DNA from: Clostridiales bacterium
GTDB taxonomy: Bacteria; Bacillota; Clostridia; Christensenellales; Aristaeellaceae
Assembly: GCA_004552515.1 (NCBI GenBank)
Contig: SFOF01000037.1
Coordinates: 1 to 29,482 of the forward strand
Length of the DNA: 29,482 nt
Direction of reading: 5' to 3'
The notes below the pieces were generated by a model. That model saw only the letters and a program-made list of their open reading frames with translations. It searched no databases and was not told where the DNA came from. Numbering within the stretch: position 1 is the stretch's first letter; each line of letters begins with the position of its first letter. Shown here piece by piece: positions 16,135-24,891 of this stretch. Made by a program: the position numbers and the translations under genes.

Positions 16135-17646
16135 CTATGCACCAGCAAAGACCGGCTTCAGCGCCTCATAGAGCGCAATATATCGCTCAAAGCATCGGTC
16201 ATACAGCGGCTTCAGAGCCGGATCCGGCAGAAATTCGCCGCCAGTGTTCAAGAGCGCGTCTGCGGCCCGGTCGATATCCGCGTACCATCCGGCGCCCACG
16301 CCGGCCAGCCGCGCCGCGCCCAGGCAGGCGCTTTCCGACACGCGCAGCGGCAGCATGGCGCAGCCGGTGACCGAGGCCTTGATGGACAGCCACAGCGGGC
16401 TTTTGGATGCGCCGCCCATGCAATACATGCGGTCGAACGACGCGCCCATGGCGGTGAGCTGTTCCGCGTTTCTTCGCAGCATGAAGGCCACCGCTTCCAT
16501 AATGGAACGGGTGAAATGCGCGCGGCTGTGCTGGAGCGTCGCCCCGAAAAAGACCCCTCTGGCGTGCGGGTCGAATTCCGGATTGCTGGCGCCGCTGAGA
16601 TGGGGCAGCATGAGGAGTCCCTCGCAGCCGGCCGGCACTTGGGCGGCGTCCCGGTTCATCCGGTCAAAGGCAGCGTCCAGATTGCCCTCAAATTCCGGAT
16701 AGAAGCCCTTTGCAAACCATTTGAACACCATTCCGGCCGACTGAGACCACAGAAGCGCAGTGTAGCGGCCGGGAACCGCGTGGTTCTGACAGGTGATGAA
16801 GGCGTTCTCCTGCCAGGGAACAAACTCTGGCAGTGTGGCGCTGACCGCCAGACAGGAGCCGGTGGTTTCGCACACCGAACCGGGCAGCGTGATGCCCGCG
16901 CCGATGGTGTTGCAGGTCTGATCCAGTGCCCCCATGACGGCCAGCGTGCCTTCATGAAGCCCGGATTCCCGGCAGGCGGCGGGCAGCAGGCGGCCGGCAG
17001 GCGCGCCGCAGGGCAGCAATTCCGGGAGTCTGTCCGGCGAGAGCCCCACCTCTTTCAGCATTTCCGGCCACCATTGCCCGGTATGAATGTTTATCAGTGC
17101 CGAGGAGGCCCACAGATTGGGCTCGCCGACGAAGCGTCCGGTCAGCCGGTAGAGCAGCCAGTCCTCCAGCAGCAGGAAACGCTTGACCCGGGCAAACCGG
17201 GCAGGCTGATTTTCCCGCAGCCAGAGGATTTTGGCGGCCGGCCAGGTGGCCAGCATGTCGGCCTGGCCGGTGTGCTCATAGAGCGCCCGCCGCCCGAAAG
17301 CCTGCCGCAGCGCGTCTGCTTCACTGGCCGCGCGGTTGTCCAGCCAGACGATGGCGTTGCCCAGCGGCTCGCCCGCCTCGTCCAGACAGACAAGCGTTTC
17401 GCCCTGGCTGCTGATGGCCAGCGCTTCGATGTCCCGGGCGGTCACGCCGGATTTTTCCAGCAGTGAACGGGTCAGTTCACAGAAGTGATTCCAATATGCT
17501 TCCGCCGGGTATTCCACCCAGTCGGCCTGCGGGGTGAGCAGGGTATAGTCCAGCTGGTGCACAGCCACCAAAACGCCCTGTTCGTCATAGATCGCCCCCT
17601 TGAAGGAGGTGGTTCCGGCGTCCAGGCCCATCAGATAGCGGCTCAT
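16135..17646 (-). CDS. FGGY-family carbohydrate kinase (xylulokinase-like)
   Basis: A 503-residue ATP-dependent sugar kinase. The N-terminal phosphate-binding motif D9-A-G-T-T13 starts the first actin-fold domain, GALDQTCNTIGAG lies mid-protein and MGGASKSPLW in the second domain marks the FGGY signature region. Members phosphorylate ketopentoses, ketohexoses, glycerol or deoxysugars, and the substrate cannot be set from sequence. Its ATG overlaps the stop of the isomerase-like gene (ATGA, 17643-17646), so the pair is translationally coupled, the usual isomerase-then-kinase logic of a catabolic route. An aldolase to finish the route is not in the window. Confidence 0.85.
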   Translation of the reverse strand: MSRYLMGLDAGTTSFKGAIYDEQGVLVAVHQLDYTLLTPQADWVEYPAEAYWNHFCELTRSLLEKSGVTARDIEALAISSQGETLVCLDEAGEPLGNAIVWLDNRAASEADALRQAFGRRALYEHTGQADMLATWPAAKILWLRENQPARFARVKRFLLLEDWLLYRLTGRFVGEPNLWASSALINIHTGQWWPEMLKEVGLSPDRLPELLPCGAPAGRLLPAACRESGLHEGTLAVMGALDQTCNTIGAGITLPGSVCETTGSCLAVSATLPEFVPWQENAFITCQNHAVPGRYTALLWSQSAGMVFKWFAKGFYPEFEGNLDAAFDRMNRDAAQVPAGCEGLLMLPHLSGASNPEFDPHARGVFFGATLQHSRAHFTRSIMEAVAFMLRRNAEQLTAMGASFDRMYCMGGASKSPLWLSIKASVTGCAMLPLRVSESACLGAARLAGVGAGWYADIDRAADALLNTGGEFLPDPALKPLYDRCFERYIALYEALKPVFAGA

Positions 17647-19010
17647 CGCACCACCTCAATGCCCATAAGGCCGCACAGCGCGGTCAGCGCGTCGGTGTAG
17701 TCGCCGTAGGCCAGCAGCACATGCTGGCTGGACACCTTCTGTGCGAATTCCTCTACCGTGCAGCTGTCCGGGAACACTTGCAGGCTGCACAGCTGCGGAA
17801 CCGGATCGGTCCAGCCGTATTCCTGCCATGCCATGGGCTGGCGGGCTTCGGCGGTGTAGAGATGCATGTAATATTTGCCGCCGCGGTAGCTCAGGCGGGC
17901 GCAGGTAACATAGCCGTCCCGAACCTTGCTGACGTTGAGCAGCGAGGCGCTCAGGAGCCCGAAGGCGGTGGGCAGCATGGTTATCTCTCCCTTGGTGACA
18001 GAGGCGGGAATGTAGTCGGGCGTGCCAATCAGCATGCTGTCCTCGAAGAACTCGTAATACTCCATGTAGTGAATGTTCTGTCCGCTCAGGTAGCTGAGCA
18101 TCAGCTGGGTGGCGTTGCCCAGAACGTCGTTTTCCGGGGTGGTCATGACGCAGCACAGCTTCTCCAGCAGCATGAACACGATGGCCGGCGGATAGCCCAG
18201 CAGTTTCTTCATGCCGTCCACGTCCACCAGAGTCACCGCGTCGTAGCCGCGCTCCCGGATTTTTTTAGCCAGCGCCAGCGCGTAGCGCGCCCCCTTCATC
18301 AGCACCTCCCGGTCGCAGGGAAGCTGATAGGTCCATTCGCGCTCCATCTCGCCCACCAGCTTTTCTACTTCATCTGCGTCCAGCTGCTCCATGTTCTGAA
18401 GCATTTCCAGCATTTCAAAGGTTTCCACCTCGATGCCCAGCTGTCCGCGCATGGAGTTGCCCTCGAACTGAGTGCCGTACAGCAGCATATCCCGATAGCC
18501 CATGGAGCCGATGCGGGAGTGGCGCAGGCGGGCGGCAGCGTTGGCGGCGCGCAGATAGCTGTCAATCTTTTTGAGCGGCGGCTTTTTTCCGATGACGGAG
18601 TAGACATAGCGGAATCGGTAGCCCATGGCCTCCAGAGCCGGGCGGATGGCGGTGGTTCCTGCCTGATCGGCGGTGGTGACCAGCCGCCCGTTTTCCATCC
18701 AGCCGCACATTCCCCACAGCACCATGGGCAGGTGGCGGAAGACGTCGGTCACGCGGATCACGGCGTGCGTGGGCACCCACCCGGCCACGCAGATGATCAG
18801 AGAGGAGAATTCCCGGCCGCGCAGACGGGCGATGGCGGCGTCCGCCGTCTCATAGGCGGGGTCGTCAATGACGATGCCGGCGTCGATCAGTTCGATGTCC
18901 AGCTCGGCAAGCTGCTGCACAGCCTCCCGGTGTTTGATTTCCAGGCGCTCATAGGGCGTATTCACTTCGCCGAAGCAGACCATGCCCACAACGGGCTTTA
19001 CATATGTCAC
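17643..19010 (-). CDS. L-fucose/L-arabinose isomerase-like protein
   Basis: A 455-residue protein whose two-part architecture matches the FucI/AraA superfamily: an N-terminal Rossmann-like half with FSSLIICVAGWVPTHAVIRV (about 68-87) and a C-terminal half with the metal-site region. TPENDVLGNATQLMLSYLSG (291-310) parallels the CEGDxxGAxTMLLLxYLTG ligand segment of FucI, keeping Glu293 and Asp295. The first-ligand region (LVDVDGMKKL) and the His region (GTPDYIPAS) differ from classical FucI, so the reaction may be isomerisation of another sugar. Starts with GTG at 19010 after AGGAGG. It is coupled to the FGGY kinase and lies 114 bp after the second glycosidase. Confidence 0.7.
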   Translation of the reverse strand: MTYVKPVVGMVCFGEVNTPYERLEIKHREAVQQLAELDIELIDAGIVIDDPAYETADAAIARLRGREFSSLIICVAGWVPTHAVIRVTDVFRHLPMVLWGMCGWMENGRLVTTADQAGTTAIRPALEAMGYRFRYVYSVIGKKPPLKKIDSYLRAANAAARLRHSRIGSMGYRDMLLYGTQFEGNSMRGQLGIEVETFEMLEMLQNMEQLDADEVEKLVGEMEREWTYQLPCDREVLMKGARYALALAKKIRERGYDAVTLVDVDGMKKLLGYPPAIVFMLLEKLCCVMTTPENDVLGNATQLMLSYLSGQNIHYMEYYEFFEDSMLIGTPDYIPASVTKGEITMLPTAFGLLSASLLNVSKVRDGYVTCARLSYRGGKYYMHLYTAEARQPMAWQEYGWTDPVPQLCSLQVFPDSCTVEEFAQKVSSQHVLLAYGDYTDALTALCGLMGIEVVR

Positions 19011-19124
19011 GATACATTCCTCCTGTTCTTTCTTCAGGGATCGCGGCGCGGGATTTGGCGAGAAAGTCGCCCTTGGCCTGCCCGCTTTTCGTTGAATTTC
19101 AGTTACTTTGCGCAGGGGGATGAA

Positions 19125-21101
19125 CTATTCTGCCTGAATCAGGTAATACATGCTGGGCATGGTCTGCCCCAGAGACAGTTTGAGCCAGCCGGCTTCATAC
19201 TGGCTGGGCACCTTGCCCACGAAATATCCTTCCGCGTTGACCGCCCAGCAGATCAGATCTGTCCGCCGGGTGCGGATGGCCACCTCGGCTTCAATGACTT
19301 CAATCAGCACCGGCGCGTGTCCGGGATCATACATCTGATCGTCTTCATACCGCATGCCGGTATTTTGCGCCCGGCCGACCGTTGTCAGCAGCAGGTTATC
19401 GGAGGAGCTGATGTCCTCGTCGGTCAGGGAGGAGAGGGCGATGACTGCGTAATCGGTTTTGGCCTGAACGGAAAGACCGTCTGCGCGGATTTCCCCGTTT
19501 TTGCCCAGAAAGCCATAGATGGCCTTGGTGCGGGGCGCGTCAATCACGCCGTAGTTTTTCGCCCAGCTGCGATACAGTTCCCCGGTGCAGGAGGTCACTT
19601 CCGTCGCCGTATCGGGAATGATCCGGTCGCTCTGCCGTACGACGGCTTCGGCCGAGGGGGATTCTCCCTCGAAGAGGACGCCGGTGCGCGCCAGCTCGGT
19701 GGCGGTGCGCAGCGCCAGCGGGCCACCCTGCGCCTGAAGATTCTCGGCCAGCAGCTCGATGGCCTGATCTGCTTCCCGGATGTCGCCTCGGCGGGTTATC
19801 AGCGCGGCGTGATAGAACAGACCGTATTTGGCCGGATCATTCCAGGTGCTGAACACGCCTTCCCGATAGGGTCTTCCGCCAATGGGACTGGAGACCTCGT
19901 GCCCCAGCACATCCACATTGTACAGGCGGGCACTGTAGGCGTAGGTGTGAATGCACCAGCCGGCCCAGCCCTGCAAACCGCCTATCGCGGCGAAAAGGAC
20001 ACTGCTTTCCGCACGGTATTCGTTGGGCCAGGGCATATCCCATTCGGAGACGAAGAACGGACGCTTCAGATCGCGCATGCCCGCCAGGGACTCCATATTG
20101 AAAGAGGGGCATTGCGTCGGCGCGACGCTGTGACAGGTGCGCTTGACTTCGCCCCAATCCGGGCCGCCGAAATAGGCGTGGCTGTCCATGTAGTCCATAC
20201 AGGCGTTGGAGCGGTGAATGCCCAGATCAGTCATCATGTTTTCGCCGGTAATGGGAATTTTCACGCCGATTTTGCGCATATAGTCGTACATTTCCTGCTG
20301 AAATTCCGTCATGACCTGAATCTTGAAGGCGTGCAGCGTGGGGTTGGTGTTGTCGTTCAGGTCGATGCGCTCCGCGTCATCGGTCAGCTGATGCTTGTCC
20401 AGCCAGGCACGATAGAGCTTCCGGAACTCGCTGACATACGGTTCGGCGGTCATCGGGAAGGCCGGATGAATCAGATTGCTTTCATTGACGGTTTCGCTCA
20501 GGACAATGACCGGATCGTCCTTGTACATCAGGCCGGTGTAAGGGTTTTTGTGGTTCCATATCTGGAACATGAATTCCTTTTGCAGTTCGATCAGACGGCG
20601 GTTATAGTGCTCGTAGGGCTTTCCGGCGTCATCCATGCCCCATGCGTTTTCCACTCCGTCGCCGGATTTGAACTTGCGGTAGGTGTTCATGTCCAGATAG
20701 ACGTAAATGCCCTGTTCCTTCAGGCACTTGATGAGATAGTCCAGCCGCTTCATGCTTTCCGGATGCAGGCGGCGGGAGGTGCCAATGCGTTCGCCCTTGC
20801 TGAAGGAGAACAGATTCGGCGTGTTCCACTCGGCGTCCAGCTGATGAAAGCGGACGATGTTTATGCCGGTCATGGCGAGCCGGCTCGCCGCCTTTTCGGC
20901 ATACCAGGCTTCCGGGAAGCAGGCGCCGCCGTTGAAATTGACGCCCCAGAAACGGGCGGGCGTGCCGTCCTCAAAGGCAAAGTGAGCGCCGTCGCGCCGC
21001 AGAAAGCCATGCTTGCCAGCCGGCTTTTCATTGCCGAAGGAAGCGGAAATATCGATGGGCATGGCGTCGTACCGTAGAGGGAATGGAATAAATCGGGACA
21101 T
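19125..21101 (-). CDS. Clan GH-A-like glycoside hydrolase, copy 2 of a tandem pair
   Basis: A 658-residue cytoplasmic protein, no signal peptide. It has a TIM-barrel half (about 1-430) with a candidate acid/base Glu207 in LSETVNES and a candidate nucleophile Glu353 in FFVSEWDMPWPNE, the strand 4 and strand 7 layout of clan GH-A retaining enzymes. A beta-sandwich-like half follows (about 520-658). It is closely similar along its full length to the gene at 21357-23336, with the same motif positions and long identical blocks such as EDGTPARFWGVNFNGGACF. The start at 21101 follows AAAGGAGC and matches the paralogue start. The CAZy family and bond specificity are not deducible here. Confidence 0.75.
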   Translation of the reverse strand: MSRFIPFPLRYDAMPIDISASFGNEKPAGKHGFLRRDGAHFAFEDGTPARFWGVNFNGGACFPEAWYAEKAASRLAMTGINIVRFHQLDAEWNTPNLFSFSKGERIGTSRRLHPESMKRLDYLIKCLKEQGIYVYLDMNTYRKFKSGDGVENAWGMDDAGKPYEHYNRRLIELQKEFMFQIWNHKNPYTGLMYKDDPVIVLSETVNESNLIHPAFPMTAEPYVSEFRKLYRAWLDKHQLTDDAERIDLNDNTNPTLHAFKIQVMTEFQQEMYDYMRKIGVKIPITGENMMTDLGIHRSNACMDYMDSHAYFGGPDWGEVKRTCHSVAPTQCPSFNMESLAGMRDLKRPFFVSEWDMPWPNEYRAESSVLFAAIGGLQGWAGWCIHTYAYSARLYNVDVLGHEVSSPIGGRPYREGVFSTWNDPAKYGLFYHAALITRRGDIREADQAIELLAENLQAQGGPLALRTATELARTGVLFEGESPSAEAVVRQSDRIIPDTATEVTSCTGELYRSWAKNYGVIDAPRTKAIYGFLGKNGEIRADGLSVQAKTDYAVIALSSLTDEDISSSDNLLLTTVGRAQNTGMRYEDDQMYDPGHAPVLIEVIEAEVAIRTRRTDLICWAVNAEGYFVGKVPSQYEAGWLKLSLGQTMPSMYYLIQAE

Positions 21102-21356
21102 ATTCGCTCCTTTCTGGGCGAATGGACTCGCTCTGCGCCATAGAAAACGACCCGCGAACAGGGCATTCTGTCCGAAGCGGACAGGGGCGCGCATCCGGTC
21201 CGCAGGTCGGTCGGGAAGCATTCGCCGCCAGGTGTTCCGGGCGGCATTTTGGGGCAGGCTGGACAGCCCGGCAAAAAGATGGCCGTGCCCTGGAGCCGCC
21301 CGCTGAACATGGGTGAGCGAGCGCGGTCAGGACGGATCATCTTCTGACGATGGCGG
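21102..21356. other. 255-bp spacer between the paralogous glycosidase genes
   Basis: No supported gene. A hairpin with the perfect 7-bp stem CTGTCCG/CGGACAG lies at 21168-21184 but has no T run. It is the longest gap inside the otherwise tightly spaced minus-strand cluster, so it could hold an internal regulatory element or be what is left of a recombination event. Confidence 0.35.
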
Positions 21357-23336
21357 TTATTCTGCCTGAATCAGGTAGTAGGCGCTGGGCATTGTCTTGC
21401 CCACGGTGAATTTCAGGCAGCCGTCCTCATAGCGGGCGGGCACCTTGCCTACGAAATAGCCTTCGGCGTTGACGGCCCAGACGATCAGGTCGTGCCGTTC
21501 GGTTTTGATGGCGATGTCCGCCTCAATGACCTCCACCGTGATGGGCGGCTTGCCGTAGTCATACATCTGATCGCCCTCGAAGCGGGCGTCGGTGTTGCGC
21601 GCCCGGCCGACGGTGCTCAGAAGCAGGTTGTCGGAGGCATTTATGTCCGCGTCGGTCAGGGATGACAGCGCCACCACGGCAAAGTCGCTTTCGGCCTTGA
21701 CGGATAGTCCCTTCAGGCTGATTTCGCCATTCTTGCCCAGGAAGCCGTAGGCCACCTTGGTGCGTCCGGTATCGATGGAGCCGTAGTTCTTTGTCCAGCT
21801 GCGGTACAGCTCGCCGGTGTCGGAGGTGATTTCCCCGCGGCTCAGGTCGACGATCGGCTCGTCCTGCGCATAGACACGGTCGGCTCCGCCGTTGTCGATT
21901 CCGTCGAAGCAGACGCCGGTGCGGGCATATTCCGCCGCCCCGGCGATGCCGGAGATCGGGCCGACCAGATTATCCACCTTCACGGCGTTGCGGGCGGAGG
22001 ATTCCTTCACGTCGCCGCGTCGGGCAATCAGCGCCGCGTGATAGAACAGGCCGTACTTGGCCGGGTCGTTCCAGACCGAGAAGATGCCCTCGCGGTAGGG
22101 AACGCCGCCGATGGAGTTCGAGGAAACCTCCTTGCCCAGAATGTTCATGTACATCAGCTTGGTTCCATAGGCGTAGGTGTGTATGGCCCAGCCGTCCCAA
22201 CCCTGAAGCGCGCCCACGGCGGCATACAGAATGCTGCTCTCCGCGCGGAACTCGTTGGGCCAGGGCATATCCCATTCGGACACGAACAGCGGGCGATCCA
22301 GCGCGCGCACCATGGTGCCGGATTCCATGCCGTAAGTGGGAACCTGCGTTGTGGCGCGATTCATGCAGCACTTGACGCGCTCGCCCCACTTCCAGTCGTA
22401 GAAGTAGGTATGGGTGTCGATGAAGTCGTTGATCAGGTGGTTGGACTTGGTGACCGCGCCATTGACGCACCAGTTGGTGCCACAGATCGGGATTTTGACG
22501 CCCACTTCGCGCATGTAGTCGTACATTTCACGATAGAATCGAGTCTGCACGTCTACCTTGCACGCCACCAGCTCGGGAATGGTGTTGTCGTTCAGGTCGG
22601 AGATGGCGTCTACATCCAGCGTCTTGCCATTATCTCTGCACCAGGCGCGCAGCACCTCGCGGAATTCGCTGACATACGGCTCGATCTTGAGCCGTTCGCG
22701 GGCAAAGAAGTCGCGCTCGTTGATGATTTCGCTCATGACGATGACCGGATCATCTTTGTAGGCCAGTCCGGTATAGGGATTGACATGGTTCCAGATGTCA
22801 TGGATGAATTTCTTCTGCAGCTCAATCAGGCGGGGGTTGTAGTAGCAGTAGGGGTCGGCCGCGTCCTTCAGCTCAAAGGGGTTTTCTACGCAGTCGCCCG
22901 ACTTGAAGTTGCGATAGGTGTTCATGTCCAGGTAGACATAAATGCCTTCTTCCTTCAGGCACTTGATGAGATAGTCCAGCCGCTTCATGCTCTCCGGATG
23001 CAGCTCCAGCGTGGAGCCGATGCGCTCGCCCTTGCTGAAGGAGAAGATGTTGGGGGTGTTCCACTCGGCGTCCAGCTGATGGAAGCGCACGATGTTCACG
23101 CCGGTCTTGGCCAGGCGGCGAGCCACCTTTTCGGAATAGTCGAAGCTCGGGAAGCAGGCGCCGCCGTTGAAGTTGACGCCCCAGAAGCGGGCCGGCGTGC
23201 CGTCCTCAAAGGAAAAGTGACTGCCGTTGACCTTCATGAAGCCGTGTTTGCCGGCAGGCTTTTCGGCGCGGAAGACAAAGGAAATGTCGATGGGCATGTC
23301 GTCGTAATACGCGGGGAAGGGAATATAGCGGGACAT
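21357..23336 (-). CDS. Clan GH-A-like glycoside hydrolase, copy 1 of a tandem pair
   Basis: A 659-residue protein without a signal peptide. Glu207 in MSEIINERDF is the candidate acid/base and Glu354 in LFVSEWDMPWPNE the candidate nucleophile, matching the retaining TIM-barrel glycosidases. The N-terminal motif PARFWGVNFNGGACFPS and the RFHQLDAEWNTPN segment (84-96) resemble cellulase-like clan GH-A proteins. The AAGGAGG site is eight bases before the ATG. It differs from its paralogue mainly around residues 208-345, so the substrate-binding loops may have diverged. It follows the ceramidase-like gene by 33 bp and is almost certainly co-transcribed with it. Confidence 0.75.
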   Translation of the reverse strand: MSRYIPFPAYYDDMPIDISFVFRAEKPAGKHGFMKVNGSHFSFEDGTPARFWGVNFNGGACFPSFDYSEKVARRLAKTGVNIVRFHQLDAEWNTPNIFSFSKGERIGSTLELHPESMKRLDYLIKCLKEEGIYVYLDMNTYRNFKSGDCVENPFELKDAADPYCYYNPRLIELQKKFIHDIWNHVNPYTGLAYKDDPVIVMSEIINERDFFARERLKIEPYVSEFREVLRAWCRDNGKTLDVDAISDLNDNTIPELVACKVDVQTRFYREMYDYMREVGVKIPICGTNWCVNGAVTKSNHLINDFIDTHTYFYDWKWGERVKCCMNRATTQVPTYGMESGTMVRALDRPLFVSEWDMPWPNEFRAESSILYAAVGALQGWDGWAIHTYAYGTKLMYMNILGKEVSSNSIGGVPYREGIFSVWNDPAKYGLFYHAALIARRGDVKESSARNAVKVDNLVGPISGIAGAAEYARTGVCFDGIDNGGADRVYAQDEPIVDLSRGEITSDTGELYRSWTKNYGSIDTGRTKVAYGFLGKNGEISLKGLSVKAESDFAVVALSSLTDADINASDNLLLSTVGRARNTDARFEGDQMYDYGKPPITVEVIEADIAIKTERHDLIVWAVNAEGYFVGKVPARYEDGCLKFTVGKTMPSAYYLIQAE

Positions 23337-23369
23337 GTGGTTTTCCTCCTTTATATTGCGGTCGTTTTG

Positions 23370-24740
23370 TTACAGAAGGGATTTCGCCAGATCGATGCTT
23401 TCCTGCACCAGCAGCTCGCCGCCATCCGGCGCGCAGACGCCGTTGAAGATATTGGCCGAGTAATGGCCGCCCTGAACTGCCGCGGGGGTCGCCAGATAAC
23501 CCAGACAGTCGTAGGAGAGTTCAGTGTCAAATACCACGTTTTCTTTAAGCGCCATGCGGATGCGGTCGGCATACTCGATGTACAGCTCAAAGGGGTTGGA
23601 CAGGAACACGATGTCGCCCAGCACGGCGGCGTAGATCCGGGAGGGATACAGCTTGTCGCCGCTTTCATAGCGCTGCTTGCGGGTGTGGGCATTGGCGTTG
23701 TCAAACAGACTTCGGGGCCAGCCGGTCTCGGTGTAGTTGTCCCGATTGGCGAGGTATTCCAGCGCCCATTTGTATTCAGCCTCGGTCACCTGCCAGACCG
23801 GGAAGTCGATCTTCCGCATGCCCTGCGCGTGGCGAACACGGCCCTCGTAGCGGATCAGAATCTTCTTCTGATGATGCAGTATGGCGTCCGCGACCAGCTC
23901 ACCCATGAACAGCGAGCATTTCCGGCCATGGTAGCACCCCTCTGCCATTTCCATGGGCACGCGGTCCACGATATGATGGGGAGACAGATCACCGGCCGAA
24001 CGGCACAGCGGCAGGATTTTTACGTTCCTGCCCAGCTCCGGAGCCAAACGTTCGCGAACCACGCCCCAGTAGTCGGCGGTCATGTACAGGGCGTTTTCAT
24101 CGCACTGGGCGGTGCATGGCACGTTGGCCACGATGCCGGTCAGCTCATCCTGAACGTTGTACACATACAGCAGCTGCATGGGGCCGCCGTCCCGGCCTTC
24201 CATTTTGAGGAAATCCGGGCGGTGAGCGTCTCCGTACATCTGAGCCGTGCCGTCCTTGTAGCAGACGCGCCGGGAGACGCCGGTCTGTACGCGGGCGACC
24301 GCCAGCTCAGCGCGCGCTTCGCACAGGTTGTCCATCGCGTCCCGAACCGCTTGAGCCACCCCTTCGGCAAACTGGCGGTTGCACTCGGCGGCGGGCATGG
24401 CCTCCTTGGGCTCGCTGCGGTTGCCGGTCAGGGAAAGATAGGTGTCCGGCCAGAGTGTGGGCCCGGTGTGTATGTGCGTGGCGGAAAGCACAAACTCCTC
24501 CTCGCGCAGGTCGGGAATGACTTTGCGCACCGCCTCGAATGTGAGGAGAGAGGTTCCCTCAAAGATTTCACAGGTGTCCGCGCTGACCCATACGGTGCGC
24601 GCGTTATCTGAGAGGATAACCATGGCGACCGCATACAGCGGGTCCAATACCCGGTCGGTGACGCGCGTCTCAAACTGCCCCAGCAGGGCAACCTTCCCGC
24701 CCTTGGGTGTGATGTCCGCCTGTCCGAATCCGATCTTCAT
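23370..24740 (-). CDS. Divergent neutral/alkaline ceramidase-family hydrolase
   Basis: A 456-residue protein with the ceramidase N-terminal family plan. An FGQADITP opening, H89-x-H91 in SATHIHTGP (metal-binding pair) and Ser253 in SAGDLSPHH correspond to the GDVSP nucleophile motif of neutral ceramidases. The segment ANVPCTAQCDENA (about 205-217) aligns with the usual VHPTSMNN region but has Pro where a zinc-binding His is expected. No signal peptide, and it is shorter than true ceramidases (about 650+ residues). True ceramidases cleave N-acyl sphingosine; cytoplasmic relatives in sugar gene clusters have no settled function. AAAGGAG lies upstream of the ATG. A hydrolase acting on an N-acyl or ester decoration of the imported glycoside is an inference. 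Confidence 0.7.
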   Translation of the reverse strand: MKIGFGQADITPKGGKVALLGQFETRVTDRVLDPLYAVAMVILSDNARTVWVSADTCEIFEGTSLLTFEAVRKVIPDLREEEFVLSATHIHTGPTLWPDTYLSLTGNRSEPKEAMPAAECNRQFAEGVAQAVRDAMDNLCEARAELAVARVQTGVSRRVCYKDGTAQMYGDAHRPDFLKMEGRDGGPMQLLYVYNVQDELTGIVANVPCTAQCDENALYMTADYWGVVRERLAPELGRNVKILPLCRSAGDLSPHHIVDRVPMEMAEGCYHGRKCSLFMGELVADAILHHQKKILIRYEGRVRHAQGMRKIDFPVWQVTEAEYKWALEYLANRDNYTETGWPRSLFDNANAHTRKQRYESGDKLYPSRIYAAVLGDIVFLSNPFELYIEYADRIRMALKENVVFDTELSYDCLGYLATPAAVQGGHYSANIFNGVCAPDGGELLVQESIDLAKSLL

Positions 24741-24769
24741 GGGCTGTCAGCTCCTTTTATCATGCAATG

Positions 24770-24880
24770 CTTTTCTACATTAAGCCGGACGCCGATGATA
24801 TGCCCGGCTTTTACGTCTTTGAACTGTCCTCTGCATATTCTCCAGCCTCTGGGGAGGCGGAGAACAGCCGGGGCGGGATT
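24770..24880 (-). other. Weak hairpins after the GH3 gene
   Basis: On the minus strand AAGCCGG pairs with CCGGCTT across a 15-nt loop, and a CTCC-GCCTC/GAGGC-GGAG stem with one bulge lies nearby. Neither has a clear U run, so they may partly terminate or stabilise the message between the GH3 and the ceramidase-like genes. Confidence 0.3.
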
Positions 24881-24891
24881 ACCCTTCGCCG

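Noticed and set aside
15980..16171. Small open frame between kinase and ileS
   Set aside because: Lies in hairpin-rich intergenic DNA, has no binding site and runs into the kinase end on the opposite strand.
17721..21077. 1118-residue plus-strand open frame opposite the isomerase and glycosidase genes
   Set aside because: It spans two genes and an intergenic gap on the other strand and has no recognisable domain, so it is an antisense shadow.
22038..24611. 857-residue plus-strand open frame opposite the glycosidase and ceramidase-like genes
   Set aside because: Antisense shadow over two clear minus-strand genes, with no binding site and no family features.
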